64,000 bases of DNA, taken from NCBI RefSeq assembly GCF_038446955.1, contig NZ_CP151803.1, forward strand, positions 2,294,001 to 2,358,000, given 5' to 3'. Source of the DNA: Pedobacter sp. FW305-3-2-15-E-R2A2. Lineage in GTDB: Bacteria > Bacteroidota > Bacteroidia > Sphingobacteriales > Sphingobacteriaceae. This document shows, piece after piece, positions 54,376-62,962 of the stretch. Below the pieces are notes generated by a model, which ran no database searches, was not told where the DNA came from, and saw nothing but the letters and a program-made list of their open reading frames with translations. Made by a program: the position numbers and the translations under genes. Each line of letters starts with the position of its first letter. The stretch's first letter is position 1.

Positions 54376-54908
54376 TTCATGTGTATTGGCGGTAAAGAAT
54401 AATCGTCAGTTACTTTGTCCAGGTAAAGCAGGTTGATCCCCCTGATCACGGCATTGGCATTTTTTTGTGTGATGGGGATGGCCACATGATACACTTCCTC
54501 CGGGAAGTCATGTTCATTATGTGATATGAAAACCAGCCGCACTTGTTTCGATTTCCCGGTTTGGTAGATGTTTTGACCCTGAACCATCAGACTTGTTCCA
54601 ATCTTACTGATTTGAGGAGTAGTTTTGAAGAATCCGTAATCGTGCTGATAACGGATAGATTTTGTATTGATGGTCAGGTATTCTTTACCGTAAAAATTCC
54701 ATAGAGAGTACCTGATCAGAAACAAAAAGACCAATGCCGACACCAGAGCGAGTGCCGTAATTCTTTCTGTGGTGGCCAGAATAATAATGCCTGCACACAT
54801 CGTGTTCAAAAAAATAAGGACCAGCCTCCCGGCTAAAGAGGTTCTGAGTGTGAGGGTGATGAATAGGCAGATTCCATCCGAATCTATCATAAAGCCATTA
54901 TCCTTCAT
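54372..54908 (-). CDS. Membrane protein with a PH-like domain
   Basis: A 178-residue protein with two spans (about 30-48 and 51-68). A soluble C-terminal domain of beta strands follows (WNFYGKEYLTINTKSIRYQHDYGFFKTTPQISKIG, KQVRLVFISHNEHDFPEEVYHVAIPITQKNANAVIRGIN), resembling bacterial PH-like YdbT-type domains. It is a lone gene. Its stop overlaps the DUF3050 stop (TTAG at 54372-54375). A palindrome CGTTA-N7-TAACG lies at 54915-54931, just upstream of its start. The function is unknown. Confidence 0.65.
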   Translation of the reverse strand: MKDNGFMIDSDGICLFITLTLRTSLAGRLVLIFLNTMCAGIIILATTERITALALVSALVFLFLIRYSLWNFYGKEYLTINTKSIRYQHDYGFFKTTPQISKIGTSLMVQGQNIYQTGKSKQVRLVFISHNEHDFPEEVYHVAIPITQKNANAVIRGINLLYLDKVTDDYSLPPIHMN

Positions 54909-55143
54909 AAAAAACGTTAATAATTATAACGAAAGATAGCTATAAAATGCATTATGTTTTTAGTAATAATTTTGATATAATAGTGATATTGTGTTTTTGT
55001 AAGGTAATTTTATTAGACAATATCTCTTTTGTTAATCTTTATTAATCAAGGTGATAAGAGGTTTTAAGTGTGTTTATAACGAAATAATTAAAAATAATTA
55101 ACCTAAGTATTGTTTCGTACGAAAAGTTTCCTACCTTTAGATT
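54909..55143. other. AT-rich divergent promoter region
   Basis: No gene is seen. It holds the 54915-54931 palindrome (CGTTA-N7-TAACG) near the membrane-protein start and the BlaI operator/promoter at 55110-55139. Between them the sequence is simple AT-rich DNA. Confidence 0.55.
55110..55139 (+). promoter_or_regulatory. BlaI promoter with palindromic operator
   Basis: TTG (55110-55112), a 19-base spacer and TACCTTTA (55132-55139) match the Bacteroidota promoter. The spacer begins with a perfect 12-bp palindrome TTTCGTACGAAA (55113-55124), so BlaI binding would block the promoter. The predicted start is near 55145, meaning an almost leaderless message. Confidence 0.65.
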
Positions 55144-55542
55144 ATGAAAGCACAGACCACTGAAAATAACAGGCAAATAGAGCCAACGAAATCCGAGCTG
55201 GAGATCTTACAGGTATTGTGGGAGCAGGGCCCGCTGACGGTTCGTCTCGTGAATGATAAGTTAAATGAAAACCGTGAGGTAAATTATACCTCGACATTGA
55301 AGCTGATGCAGATCATGGCGGATAAAGGAATCCTGACCAGGGATGAAAGTCAGATGAAGCACATTTATCATGTGGCGGAGAAGGAGCAAACGACCAAAGA
55401 TTTTTTATTAGAGAAGTTTATTGATACCATGTATAATGGTTCTGCCAGCAGCTTGATGATGCAGCTGATGGGCAATAAAAAAACTTCGAAAGAAGATCTG
55501 GAAACGATTAAAGCACTATTGAATCAATTGGAACAAAAATAA
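55144..55542 (+). CDS. BlaI/MecI/CopY-family repressor
   Basis: A 132-residue repressor. The winged helix is PTKSELEILQVLWEQGPLTVRLVNDKLNENREVNYTSTLKLMQIMADKGILTRDES. The C-terminal dimerisation helix is LLEKFIDTMYNGSASSLMMQLMGN. A palindrome TTTCGTACGAAA at 55113-55124 is a likely operator. The M56 peptidase gene follows after 23 bases. In the Bla/Mec paradigm the peptidase inactivates the repressor. Here the sensor input is not a penicillin-binding domain, so induction by another signal is expected. Confidence 0.92.
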   Translation: MKAQTTENNRQIEPTKSELEILQVLWEQGPLTVRLVNDKLNENREVNYTSTLKLMQIMADKGILTRDESQMKHIYHVAEKEQTTKDFLLEKFIDTMYNGSASSLMMQLMGNKKTSKEDLETIKALLNQLEQK

Positions 55543-55565
55543 TTCATCCTTAAAGAACCACAGGA

Positions 55566-57377
55566 ATGGAAACGATCATTTTTAAAACCTTATTACACTC
55601 TCTTTGGCAAGGGCTTGCGCTTGCTTTAATCACAGCATTGATGCTGGTGTTTACGAGTAAGTCCAGTGCTAAACTGCGTTATAACCTGCTGATTTCGGGT
55701 TTGATATTATTTGCAGTCAGCAGCAGTTTTTCCTTCGTTTACGAATGGCAGCAATCAACTCAGACTGACTTTGAAACTTTAAGAGTTATTGCTCCTTCGG
55801 TTGATGATCAACAAATTCAGGCGAATGTTCCCCTTACCGGAGCAGAGCCGGTAGATCTGATTCAAAAGGCGGTTCGGTATTTTAGTGGTTATGCTTCTAC
55901 TATAGTGCTGATCTGGTTCCTGGTGATTTGCGCAAGAAGCGTTCAGCTTTTCGCAGGACTTTACAGCATTAAAAGAATCAGAAATACACAGGTAAGCCCG
56001 GCAGGAATATATTGGGAAAACAAGGTGAAAGCCCTGGCCCTCCAGTTTGGAATTACTCAGGTGGTACAGATCGTTCAGTCAGGGATTGTAAAGGTACCTA
56101 TGGTGGTCGGACATCTTAAACCATTGATCCTGGTTCCAATAGGGCTGATCAATGGTTTGTCAGAAAAAGAAGTGGAGGCAATCATTTGTCATGAGCTGGC
56201 ACACATTAAAAGAAGGGATTATCTGGTTAATATTTTACAAAGCCTGATGGAGATTGTTTTCTTCTTTAATCCTGCAGTATTGTGGGTTAGCAAGCTGATC
56301 CGGGAAGAAAGAGAGAGCTGCTGCGATGATATGACGATTTCCAGTACTCATGATAAGGTCAATTATATTAGCGCGTTGATTTCCTGCCAGGAGTTTCAAC
56401 CGGGAAATCCGGAGTATGCCATGGCGATCTCAGGAAAGAATGATCAGCTGGTACAGCGGGTGAAAAGAATGGTCTCTAATGACACTCCCAGTTTGAATAA
56501 TATTGAAAAAGGGATACTTGCCGTAGGATTGGTGGCTGCAGTGACTTTAACCGCTGCATTCTCAGGACCACAACGTGCAGGAAAGGAGCCGAAAAACAAT
56601 GTCGTCTTGCAGGATACACTGAGGTTGAAGAAGAAACAGCTGAATTCGACCATTCAGAAAAGTTCGGTAACCAAATCAGGACAGCATTTGGTTAAAACCG
56701 ATAAAGGGCTGGTTCCTGTTGAAAATCGTTCTGGTCTGGAGCCGGAAATACTGGAAGATAAGGAAGCTGCACTACGCGATCAACAAGCCGCTTTACGTGA
56801 TCAACAAGCCACTTTCCGCGACCAGCAAGCTACTTTCAGAGATCAACAAGCAACCTTGCTGAATAAACAGGCTGCTTTTCGGGACCTGCAGGCACAAAAG
56901 AAAGACCGCTTAGCGAAAGGTCAGGATGCAAGGGCTGCGGAAAGGGAGAGATTAGCTTTGGAAAGGGATAGGTTGGCTTCGGAAAGAGATAAATCCGCTG
57001 CAGAAAGAGATCGGTTAAGCGTGGAAGAAAATTTGAAGTTAGACCTGAAAGTAAAAACCTCGACGAGCCAGACGATCAGAACTACAGTTCGGGAGAGTGA
57101 TAACAATCCTGAAAAAAGGAAAGTAACCCTAAAGACTGGAATTACGGCGGATTATCTGAATAAAGGAGAATTTGACGAAAATACATCTACCTATATCGCC
57201 AATGATTTAACCAGGGATGGCCTGATCTGGAAAAATGAAAAGCTTTCTTTTAGAATTGATAAGAACGAGTTTGTGGTGAATGGAAAAACCTTACCGGAAA
57301 GTACCCATAAAAAGTACGCAAAGAAGTACCTGAAGCGTCCCGATTGGATCCTGGCCTACAACTATGAAATTAAATAA
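55566..57377 (+). CDS. M56-family (BlaR1-like) membrane peptidase with heptad repeats
   Basis: A 603-residue protein. The first 320 residues have about four spans and the zinc motif HELAH (His209, Glu210, His213) in EAIICHELAHIKRRDYLVN, with the distal ESCCDD segment of BlaR1 proteases. Then comes a linker with six heptads of the type RDQQATF (about 400-444) and four heptads of the type ERDRLA (about 457-487), predicted coiled coil. The last 100 residues are beta-rich (DYLNKGEFDENTSTYIANDL) and contain no penicillin-binding domain. It is co-transcribed with blaI and followed by an outer-membrane barrel gene. The signal is unknown. Confidence 0.88.
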   Translation: METIIFKTLLHSLWQGLALALITALMLVFTSKSSAKLRYNLLISGLILFAVSSSFSFVYEWQQSTQTDFETLRVIAPSVDDQQIQANVPLTGAEPVDLIQKAVRYFSGYASTIVLIWFLVICARSVQLFAGLYSIKRIRNTQVSPAGIYWENKVKALALQFGITQVVQIVQSGIVKVPMVVGHLKPLILVPIGLINGLSEKEVEAIICHELAHIKRRDYLVNILQSLMEIVFFFNPAVLWVSKLIREERESCCDDMTISSTHDKVNYISALISCQEFQPGNPEYAMAISGKNDQLVQRVKRMVSNDTPSLNNIEKGILAVGLVAAVTLTAAFSGPQRAGKEPKNNVVLQDTLRLKKKQLNSTIQKSSVTKSGQHLVKTDKGLVPVENRSGLEPEILEDKEAALRDQQAALRDQQATFRDQQATFRDQQATLLNKQAAFRDLQAQKKDRLAKGQDARAAERERLALERDRLASERDKSAAERDRLSVEENLKLDLKVKTSTSQTIRTTVRESDNNPEKRKVTLKTGITADYLNKGEFDENTSTYIANDLTRDGLIWKNEKLSFRIDKNEFVVNGKTLPESTHKKYAKKYLKRPDWILAYNYEIK

Positions 57378-57425
57378 TCAGCAATACTTTAACCGGATCT
57401 CTTAAAGCCCCCTAAACCTAAATTA

Positions 57426-59903
57426 ATGAAACTATGTATCGTGACTATATTAGTCGCATGGGCAGGTATTGCCGCTAATTTTGCCTTTGCTCAGTCTTCC
57501 GTAACGCCTAAAAGTACAGGCAAAGGGCAGATTTCCGGTAAGGTGTTAAACGAACAAAAACAAGCTTTTGACCTGGCTACAGTAGCCTTATTCAGGGTTC
57601 AGGATAGCACCTTGCTGAAGAGCAGCTTTACGGAACAGGATGGTAAATTTTCTTTTGAGCAATTGAACGAAGGAGATTACCGCATAAAAATTTCGGCGAT
57701 GGGTTATCAGAATTACCAGACGGAAGTGCTTCACATCACTGCAATGAACTCAGGGCTGTCACTGCCTGATATCAGCCTGATGGCGACGACGAAAAACCTA
57801 AAGGAAGTGTCTATTGTAGGACAGAAAGCCTTTGTAGAACGAAAGATCGATAGAACGGTAGTCAACGTTGATGCACTGATTGCCAATTCAGGAACTACAG
57901 CAATGGATGTACTCGAAAAATCTCCCGGCGTATCGGTGGATCAGAATGGAGTGATCAGTTTGAAGGGAAAACAGGGCGTCACCATATTTATTGACGATAA
58001 ACCTACTTATTTGTCGGGCGCAGACCTGGAAAGTTACCTGCGTTCCCTGCCTTCGGCTTCCTTAGACCAGATAGAACTGATGACCAATCCACCGGCCAGA
58101 TATGATGCTGCAGGAAAAGCCGGAGTGATCAATATCAAAACAAAAAAGACCAATTCCAGAGGGTTTAACGGGGGGATAAACCTGGCTTATACCCAGGGAG
58201 AACTGGCCAGAAGCAACAATAGCTTTAACCTGAACTACCGCCATCATAAACTGAATTTCTTTGGAAGCCTGAGCAATACCTTTCAGAATAATTTTACAGA
58301 TCTGGATCTTTTCCGCAAGTATAAAAACGAAGATGGAAGTACGAAATCCTATTTTGAACAAAACAGTTATATCCGCAGAAAAGGTATCGGTTTTAACGGT
58401 AAAGCAGGGATGGATTATTACCAGACGGAGAAAACGACCTGGGGCATGGTGCTTACAGGAATGCACAGAACCTCACCGGAAACGAATAACAATGTCAGCA
58501 ATCTTTTAAATGCACAACGCGGACTGGATTCTATTGTGAAAGCGCTGACCAAAGAGAACGAGATCTTTAAAAATCTGGGGCTGAATATGAATTACCGCCA
58601 TCAGTTTGATAAAAAAGGACAACAGCTGACGGTTGATGCCGATTATCTGGTGTACAATACAAAAAATGACCAGGTGATCAACAATTCTTCTTATTTACCG
58701 GATCAAAGCTTAAAATCGGAAGATATCCTGATGGGGAAACTGCCTTCCAATATTAAGATTTATACCTTGAAGGCAGATTACAGCAAGCCTTTTAAAAACG
58801 ACTGGAAAATGGAGTTGGGCGCTAAGACGAGTTATACAAAGACGGATAATGTAGGGGAGTATAGCTATACGATTAATCAGGTGACGAAACCTGACTATGA
58901 AAAGAGTAACCACTTTATCTATAAGGAGAACATCAATTCAGGTTACCTGAATATGAATAAAGAAGCTGGAAAATGGTCTTTTCAAATGGGATTGCGCCTG
59001 GAACATACCAATTCCGACGGACATCAGATGGGGAATCCGCTAAAGCCTGATTCTGCATTCAAAAGGAGTTATACCAACCTGTTTCCGACGATATATCTTT
59101 CTTATAAACTGGATACCGCAGGTCATAACCAGATCGGTTTAAACTATGGCAGAAGGGTAGACCGTCCCTACTTTCAGCAGTTGAATCCTTTTATTTCTCC
59201 CCTGGATAAGTTTACCTATTATCTTGGAAATCCCTTCCTGAATCCTTCATTTACGCATAGTATCGAGCTTTCTCATACTTTTAAAAATAAGATTACCACG
59301 ACCTTTAGCTATAGCGACACCAAGGATGAGGTGAATGAAACCATCGAAATCAAAAACGGACTTTATTATAGCAGACCAGGTAATATTGGCCGCAAGATTG
59401 TAAAAAGTATGAGCGTAAATGCCGGGCTAGACCTCACTTCCTGGCTGAACTGGCAGTTTTATGGAGAGCTGACCAATTTAAATTCAAAGAGCAGCGACTT
59501 CTATAATGGCGTACTGAACAGTAAGGGGACATTTTTCTTTTCAACCAATACTTTTCAATTTAAGCTGAACCAGAGCTGGAGCACAGAGCTGGGAGGGATG
59601 TACCGGACAAAGATCAATGATGCCCAGTTTACCATCGGCAAACTTTATGCGATAAATGCAGGCGTCCAAAAGAAATTATCTCCAAGTACCACGCTGAAAC
59701 TGAATGCCAGTGATATCTTTTATACCAGAATCGTTAATGGGGAAATCAATAACCTGGCAATGACTACGGCAGGCTGGCGAAATCGCTCAGACTCCAGAAC
59801 AGTATTGCTGAGCTTCAGCTATCGCTTCGGTAAAACCTTCTCTGATCTTCGGAAACACAACCAGACCGGCGCAGAAGCAGAAAAAAACAGGGTGAATAAT
59901 TAA
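57426..59903 (+). CDS. Outer-membrane beta-barrel protein with carboxypeptidase-like domain
   Basis: An 825-residue TonB-receptor-like protein. It has a signal peptide (about 1-23, ending FAFAQ), an N-terminal carboxypeptidase-regulatory domain (GQISGKVLNEQKQAFDLATVALFRVQDSTLLKSSFTEQDGKFSFEQL) and a plug-like segment (AMDVLEKSPGVSVDQNGVISLKGKQGVTIFIDDKPTYLSGADLESYL and MTNPPARYDAAGKAGVINIKTKK). The barrel ends RTVLLSFSYRFGKTF with a 20-residue polar tail, which is unusual for receptors and belongs to the OMP_b-brl_3-type group. It lies 48 bases after the M56 gene and may be the output of that sensor (inference). The 3' end overlaps hxlR by 4 bases. Confidence 0.85.
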   Translation: MKLCIVTILVAWAGIAANFAFAQSSVTPKSTGKGQISGKVLNEQKQAFDLATVALFRVQDSTLLKSSFTEQDGKFSFEQLNEGDYRIKISAMGYQNYQTEVLHITAMNSGLSLPDISLMATTKNLKEVSIVGQKAFVERKIDRTVVNVDALIANSGTTAMDVLEKSPGVSVDQNGVISLKGKQGVTIFIDDKPTYLSGADLESYLRSLPSASLDQIELMTNPPARYDAAGKAGVINIKTKKTNSRGFNGGINLAYTQGELARSNNSFNLNYRHHKLNFFGSLSNTFQNNFTDLDLFRKYKNEDGSTKSYFEQNSYIRRKGIGFNGKAGMDYYQTEKTTWGMVLTGMHRTSPETNNNVSNLLNAQRGLDSIVKALTKENEIFKNLGLNMNYRHQFDKKGQQLTVDADYLVYNTKNDQVINNSSYLPDQSLKSEDILMGKLPSNIKIYTLKADYSKPFKNDWKMELGAKTSYTKTDNVGEYSYTINQVTKPDYEKSNHFIYKENINSGYLNMNKEAGKWSFQMGLRLEHTNSDGHQMGNPLKPDSAFKRSYTNLFPTIYLSYKLDTAGHNQIGLNYGRRVDRPYFQQLNPFISPLDKFTYYLGNPFLNPSFTHSIELSHTFKNKITTTFSYSDTKDEVNETIEIKNGLYYSRPGNIGRKIVKSMSVNAGLDLTSWLNWQFYGELTNLNSKSSDFYNGVLNSKGTFFFSTNTFQFKLNQSWSTELGGMYRTKINDAQFTIGKLYAINAGVQKKLSPSTTLKLNASDIFYTRIVNGEINNLAMTTAGWRNRSDSRTVLLSFSYRFGKTFSDLRKHNQTGAEAEKNRVNN

Positions 59904-60259
59904 GCCCTGCTCTTTCTATGTTTTGCTCCCCAGGCACAGAGCTTTTTCCATATTGGGATGAGTTCTGTGCTGATTGCTGTCAATTCATATTCTACCCTTG
60001 GAGGAACCTCCGCATATACTGTTCTGCTGATCAATCCGTCATTTTCCAATTCTCTCAGTTGCAGGGTCAACATCCGCTCGGTAATGTTGGACATCGCTTT
60101 CTGGATTTCGTTGAACCTTAACTTTTTCTTTTCCAGATTGACGAGAATGAGCAGCTTCCAGCGACCACCAACCATGTCTATCGCATAACTAAGGTTATTG
60201 CTTTCGACAATACACTTCCTGTTCAGGCTATTGGTGGAGTTCTCTTTTCTTTCGGCCAT
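59900..60259 (-). CDS. HxlR-family transcriptional regulator
   Basis: A 119-residue MarR-like winged-helix regulator. The core is NLSYAIDMVGGRWKLLILVNLEKKKLRFNEIQKAMSNITERMLTLQLRELENDGLISRTVYAEVPPRVEYELT, the HxlR signature. A TTG further upstream (60286) is less likely than the ATG at 60259. A CCGTAC-N8-GTACGG palindrome lies 20 bases upstream, and a -7 element TAGATTTG is at 60310-60303. The MFS gene at 60350 is divergent, so the regulator probably controls it. Induction by electrophiles or quinones is common in the family but not visible here. Confidence 0.9.
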   Translation of the reverse strand: MAERKENSTNSLNRKCIVESNNLSYAIDMVGGRWKLLILVNLEKKKLRFNEIQKAMSNITERMLTLQLRELENDGLISRTVYAEVPPRVEYELTAISTELIPIWKKLCAWGAKHRKSRA

Positions 60260-60278
60260 ACTTACTTTTTTGTTAGTT

Positions 60279-60298
60279 CCGTACAACGGGTAGTACGG
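60279..60298. promoter_or_regulatory. HxlR-type operator
   Basis: CCGTACAACGGGTAGTACGG contains two GTAC cores, 8 bases apart, in perfect inverted arms CCGTAC/GTACGG. It lies downstream of the hxlR -7 element and about 25 bases upstream of the MFS -7 element, so it can repress hxlR and influence the MFS promoter. Confidence 0.65.
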
Positions 60299-60322
60299 CC
60301 GGCAAATCTAAGGCTTAGCTTT

Positions 60323-60330
60323 TACTTTTG
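60323..60330 (+). promoter_or_regulatory. -7 element of the MFS gene
   Basis: TACTTTTG matches TAnnTTTG. No TTG is at the -33 position. That place is close to the HxlR operator, so this promoter may depend on the regulator. Confidence 0.5.
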
Positions 60331-60349
60331 CTGCTCATATTACAGACAG

Positions 60350-61492
60350 ATGAAGAAAATTGCATATATCGGATGCCTCGGGTTAATTGGCATCATCAGT
60401 ACAGAATTTGGGGTTATAGGGATTTTACCTCAAGTCGCGGAACATTATCAGATCAGCATTGACAAAGCAGGGATACTGCTGAGTGCATTTGCATTGGTGA
60501 TCGCATTGACGGGACCATTGATGACGCTATTGTCCTCCGGATTTGACCGTAAAAAGATCATGATGCTCAGTATTGCCATCTTTTTGCTGACCGGTGTGGT
60601 CTCATCTTTGGCGCCACCTTTCTGGTTATTGATACTTGTACGTTTATTGCCGGCCTTTTTACAACCCGTTTTCATCTCTACTGCCATCGCAGCGGCCCTT
60701 GTTGATGCAGATCAAAAGAAAGCACATCAACTGATGGGAATTGTATTGGGGGGGATTGCAATTGCGATGGTGACGACCGTACCTTTTGCCACTTATATGG
60801 CCAGTGTATTTAACTGGCAAGCCTCATTTGTCGTCCAGGCATTGGTTACCGGGCTTGCACTCCTCGCCATATTCAAAGGAATGCCCTCAATGCCGGTCAG
60901 AGAAAAGAAGTCGTACGGAATGCAATTGAAAATCCTGAAAAAGCCTGCTTTTCTGATCAGTGCAATGATGAATTCCCTGATGGTAGCTGCCTGGTTTTCT
61001 ACCTACAGCTATTTTGCAGATTACCTTGGAAAGGTAAAGGGAATGGATACGGAAATGATTAGTTATATGCTGTTCTTATTTGGCATAACTGGTGTTTTCG
61101 CCAACTGGCTGGCGGGAAAGATGCTGAGTATCAGTATTCCCGGAACCACTGCTTTCTTTCTTACCGGAACGGTGCTTGTCCCTTTTATGCTGGAGTATTC
61201 CGGAGGGAGTGGCTGGAGTACGATTCTGGTGATTGCCATCTGGGGCTTTCTATATGCGCCAACCTTTCTCAATGCTTCCGCTTACCTGATTTCGGCGGCA
61301 CCTCATGCACTGGAATTTGCCAATAGTTTGTCCACTTCTTTTGGGAACCTCGGCGTATCTGTCGGAACGATGTTAAGTGGCTGGGTAATTGCCGATATGG
61401 GGGTGAAACAGAGCCCATGGGTGGGGATGTGTTTTGGGCTGATGGCCTTATTAATGATTGCCTGGAGAACATTACTGGAGCGTAAATCCTAA
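60350..61492 (+). CDS. MFS transporter (DHA1-type exporter)
   Basis: A 380-residue 12-span transporter. The N-terminal block (IAYIGCLGLIGIISTEFGVIGILPQVAEHYQISIDKAGILLSAFALVIALTGPLMTLLSSGFDRKKI) is the DHA1 layout with motif A at SSGFDRKKIMM. It is divergent from an hxlR gene that shares the GTAC palindrome. Such pairs are usually detoxification modules. The substrate is unknown. A second member of the same subfamily in this window is at 34765. Confidence 0.88.
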   Translation: MKKIAYIGCLGLIGIISTEFGVIGILPQVAEHYQISIDKAGILLSAFALVIALTGPLMTLLSSGFDRKKIMMLSIAIFLLTGVVSSLAPPFWLLILVRLLPAFLQPVFISTAIAAALVDADQKKAHQLMGIVLGGIAIAMVTTVPFATYMASVFNWQASFVVQALVTGLALLAIFKGMPSMPVREKKSYGMQLKILKKPAFLISAMMNSLMVAAWFSTYSYFADYLGKVKGMDTEMISYMLFLFGITGVFANWLAGKMLSISIPGTTAFFLTGTVLVPFMLEYSGGSGWSTILVIAIWGFLYAPTFLNASAYLISAAPHALEFANSLSTSFGNLGVSVGTMLSGWVIADMGVKQSPWVGMCFGLMALLMIAWRTLLERKS

Positions 61493-61546
61493 ATTTTTTC
61501 TCATCTTAGCGACCAGTAATTGATTCCTAACGGTACCTGATTTTAT

Positions 61547-61942
61547 ATGAATTCACTGAACAATACCACATTTTTTAAAAGACAAGAAGAAGAAGCAATC
61601 CGCCTGTCAAGGATGGATTCAAATATGGCGATCTCCAATCAGGATGTGGCCGGAGTGGCCAAATACTGGATGGAAGATATTGTCGTGATCTCCGGCGAAG
61701 GAGGTCAGTATTCCGGGAAAGCAAAGCTGCTGAAAGTATGGAAAGAGATGTTTTCGAAAAAATCACCTTCATTTGAGCGTTTACCTAGCTCCATCATCAT
61801 TGGCGATAGTGGTATTCTGGCTTGGGAAAGTGGCAGCTGGAGTTATAAGACCGAGGCTTTCAGAGGAAATTACTCGGCCATGTGGCGAAAAATTAACGGC
61901 GTCTGGCTGACACAGTCGGAGTTGTTCGTTTCTTTAGATTAA
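61547..61942 (+). CDS. DUF4440/SnoaL-like protein
   Basis: A 131-residue cytoplasmic protein of the NTF2-like fold (FKRQEEEAIRLSRMDSNMAISNQDVAGVAKYWMEDIVVISGEGGQYSGKAKLLKVWKEMFS, then AMWRKINGVWLTQSELFVSLD). The sequence fits DUF4440/YybH-type proteins. It has no signal peptide, unlike the one at 39014. It lies 54 bases after the MFS gene on the same strand and shares a 4-base stop overlap (TTAA at 61939-61942) with the convergent acetyltransferase gene. The role is unknown. Confidence 0.8.
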   Translation: MNSLNNTTFFKRQEEEAIRLSRMDSNMAISNQDVAGVAKYWMEDIVVISGEGGQYSGKAKLLKVWKEMFSKKSPSFERLPSSIIIGDSGILAWESGSWSYKTEAFRGNYSAMWRKINGVWLTQSELFVSLD

Positions 61943-62424
61943 TCCAGCGTTTTAAGCATCCAGATATTACAGGCAAAATGGCCGGAGTTTCCCAGCGCAG
62001 TATCCAATGCTTTGAACCCGGCCTTTTCATACATACCTACTGCTTGTGCCAACTGCGGCAATGTTTCCAGATACAGTTGATTATAGCCCAGCTGTCTGGC
62101 CGATTCAAAACACTTTTCTAAAAGCTGTTTTCCTATTCCTTTCCCCCGTGCATTTTCTGATAAGTACAGCTTTACCAGCTCGGCGCAACCTTCCGGCAAT
62201 CCTTCAGTAGGATATATGCCGCTCCCTCCAAGAAGCTGACCGTTTTCCTCGACCACAAAATAAGAACTTCCTGCTGTTTGGAATAGCTTAAATAAATCGT
62301 CTGTTGTTGGATCAGAATGTGCTGTCCCTATTTTAGGAACCTTAAATTCTTCTAAAGAAGTACGGATGATTTTGGCAAGTTGCTCATTGTCGCGGGCTTG
62401 GATGGTTCTGAAAGTAATCGGCAT
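61939..62424 (-). CDS. GNAT-family N-acetyltransferase
   Basis: A 161-residue acetyltransferase. The acetyl-CoA loop is LYLSENARGKGIGKQLLEKCFESAR (Q/RxxGxG/A-type). Preceding strands are YFVVEENGQLLGGSGIYPTEGLPEGCAELVKLYL and the following ones YNQLYLETLPQLAQAVGMYEKAGFKAL. The acceptor amine is unknown. It stands alone between two convergent or divergent neighbours and shares its stop overlap with the DUF4440-like gene. Confidence 0.88.
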   Translation of the reverse strand: MPITFRTIQARDNEQLAKIIRTSLEEFKVPKIGTAHSDPTTDDLFKLFQTAGSSYFVVEENGQLLGGSGIYPTEGLPEGCAELVKLYLSENARGKGIGKQLLEKCFESARQLGYNQLYLETLPQLAQAVGMYEKAGFKALDTALGNSGHFACNIWMLKTLD

Positions 62425-62520
62425 GGCTGTCTTTTTTTCAAAGATAATATTATATTTTTTCAGACTGCCATAGGGTTGTCAGTGTTGGCACTGAAATTTG
62501 AATCATAAACATAGAACGAA

Positions 62521-62955
62521 ATGAAGATGAATTTGCAAACCCTGACAAAAGACTTATGCGCCTATAATTTATGGGCAAATAATGAGCTGGTAAGCCGGCT
62601 TACAGAAAGAAAAGAAGGAACTGCAGCTGTTTCTCCTGAACAACCCCATATCAACCAAAAACTATCGAAGCTCTTATCTGCGGAAGCAGAATGGATGGGA
62701 AAAATACAATGTCGGGAAGACCGTTCTCCCGAAGAAAAGGTATTTGAGGGTGCCATTGATGCCTTGCTGAAAGACCTGGTGATTCAATCTGAAAATCTCC
62801 TTGATTATGTCTCCGAATTGTCGGAAGAGCGCTTAAAAGAAAAGGTTACATTTGATATTCCCGGACATGGTGATTTTCAGATGTCGAGATATGAAATGAT
62901 CCAGCATACGGTAGGTGAGGTTACCCATCACCGGGGTGAAATTGTGATCAGTTAA
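62521..62955 (+). CDS. DinB-family protein
   Basis: A 144-residue four-helix bundle. The start LQTLTKDLCAYNLWANNELVSRL and the end MIQHTVGEVTHHRGEIVIS carry the DinB-like metal histidines. The middle position usually filled by His in helix 2 reads INQKLSKLLSAEAEWMGKI here, so it may lack one ligand. A small inverted repeat CAGTG-ttgg-CACTG lies 29 bases upstream of the start. A glycolipid-binding-like gene follows after 7 bases. DinB relatives include thiol transferases, and this one's activity is unknown. Confidence 0.8.
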   Translation: MKMNLQTLTKDLCAYNLWANNELVSRLTERKEGTAAVSPEQPHINQKLSKLLSAEAEWMGKIQCREDRSPEEKVFEGAIDALLKDLVIQSENLLDYVSELSEERLKEKVTFDIPGHGDFQMSRYEMIQHTVGEVTHHRGEIVIS

Positions 62956-62962
62956 AATTCTA

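Noticed and set aside
56767..57030. CRISPR or minisatellite outside a gene
   Set aside because: The 21-bp repeats are in frame within the M56 coding sequence and encode heptads, so they are protein repeats.
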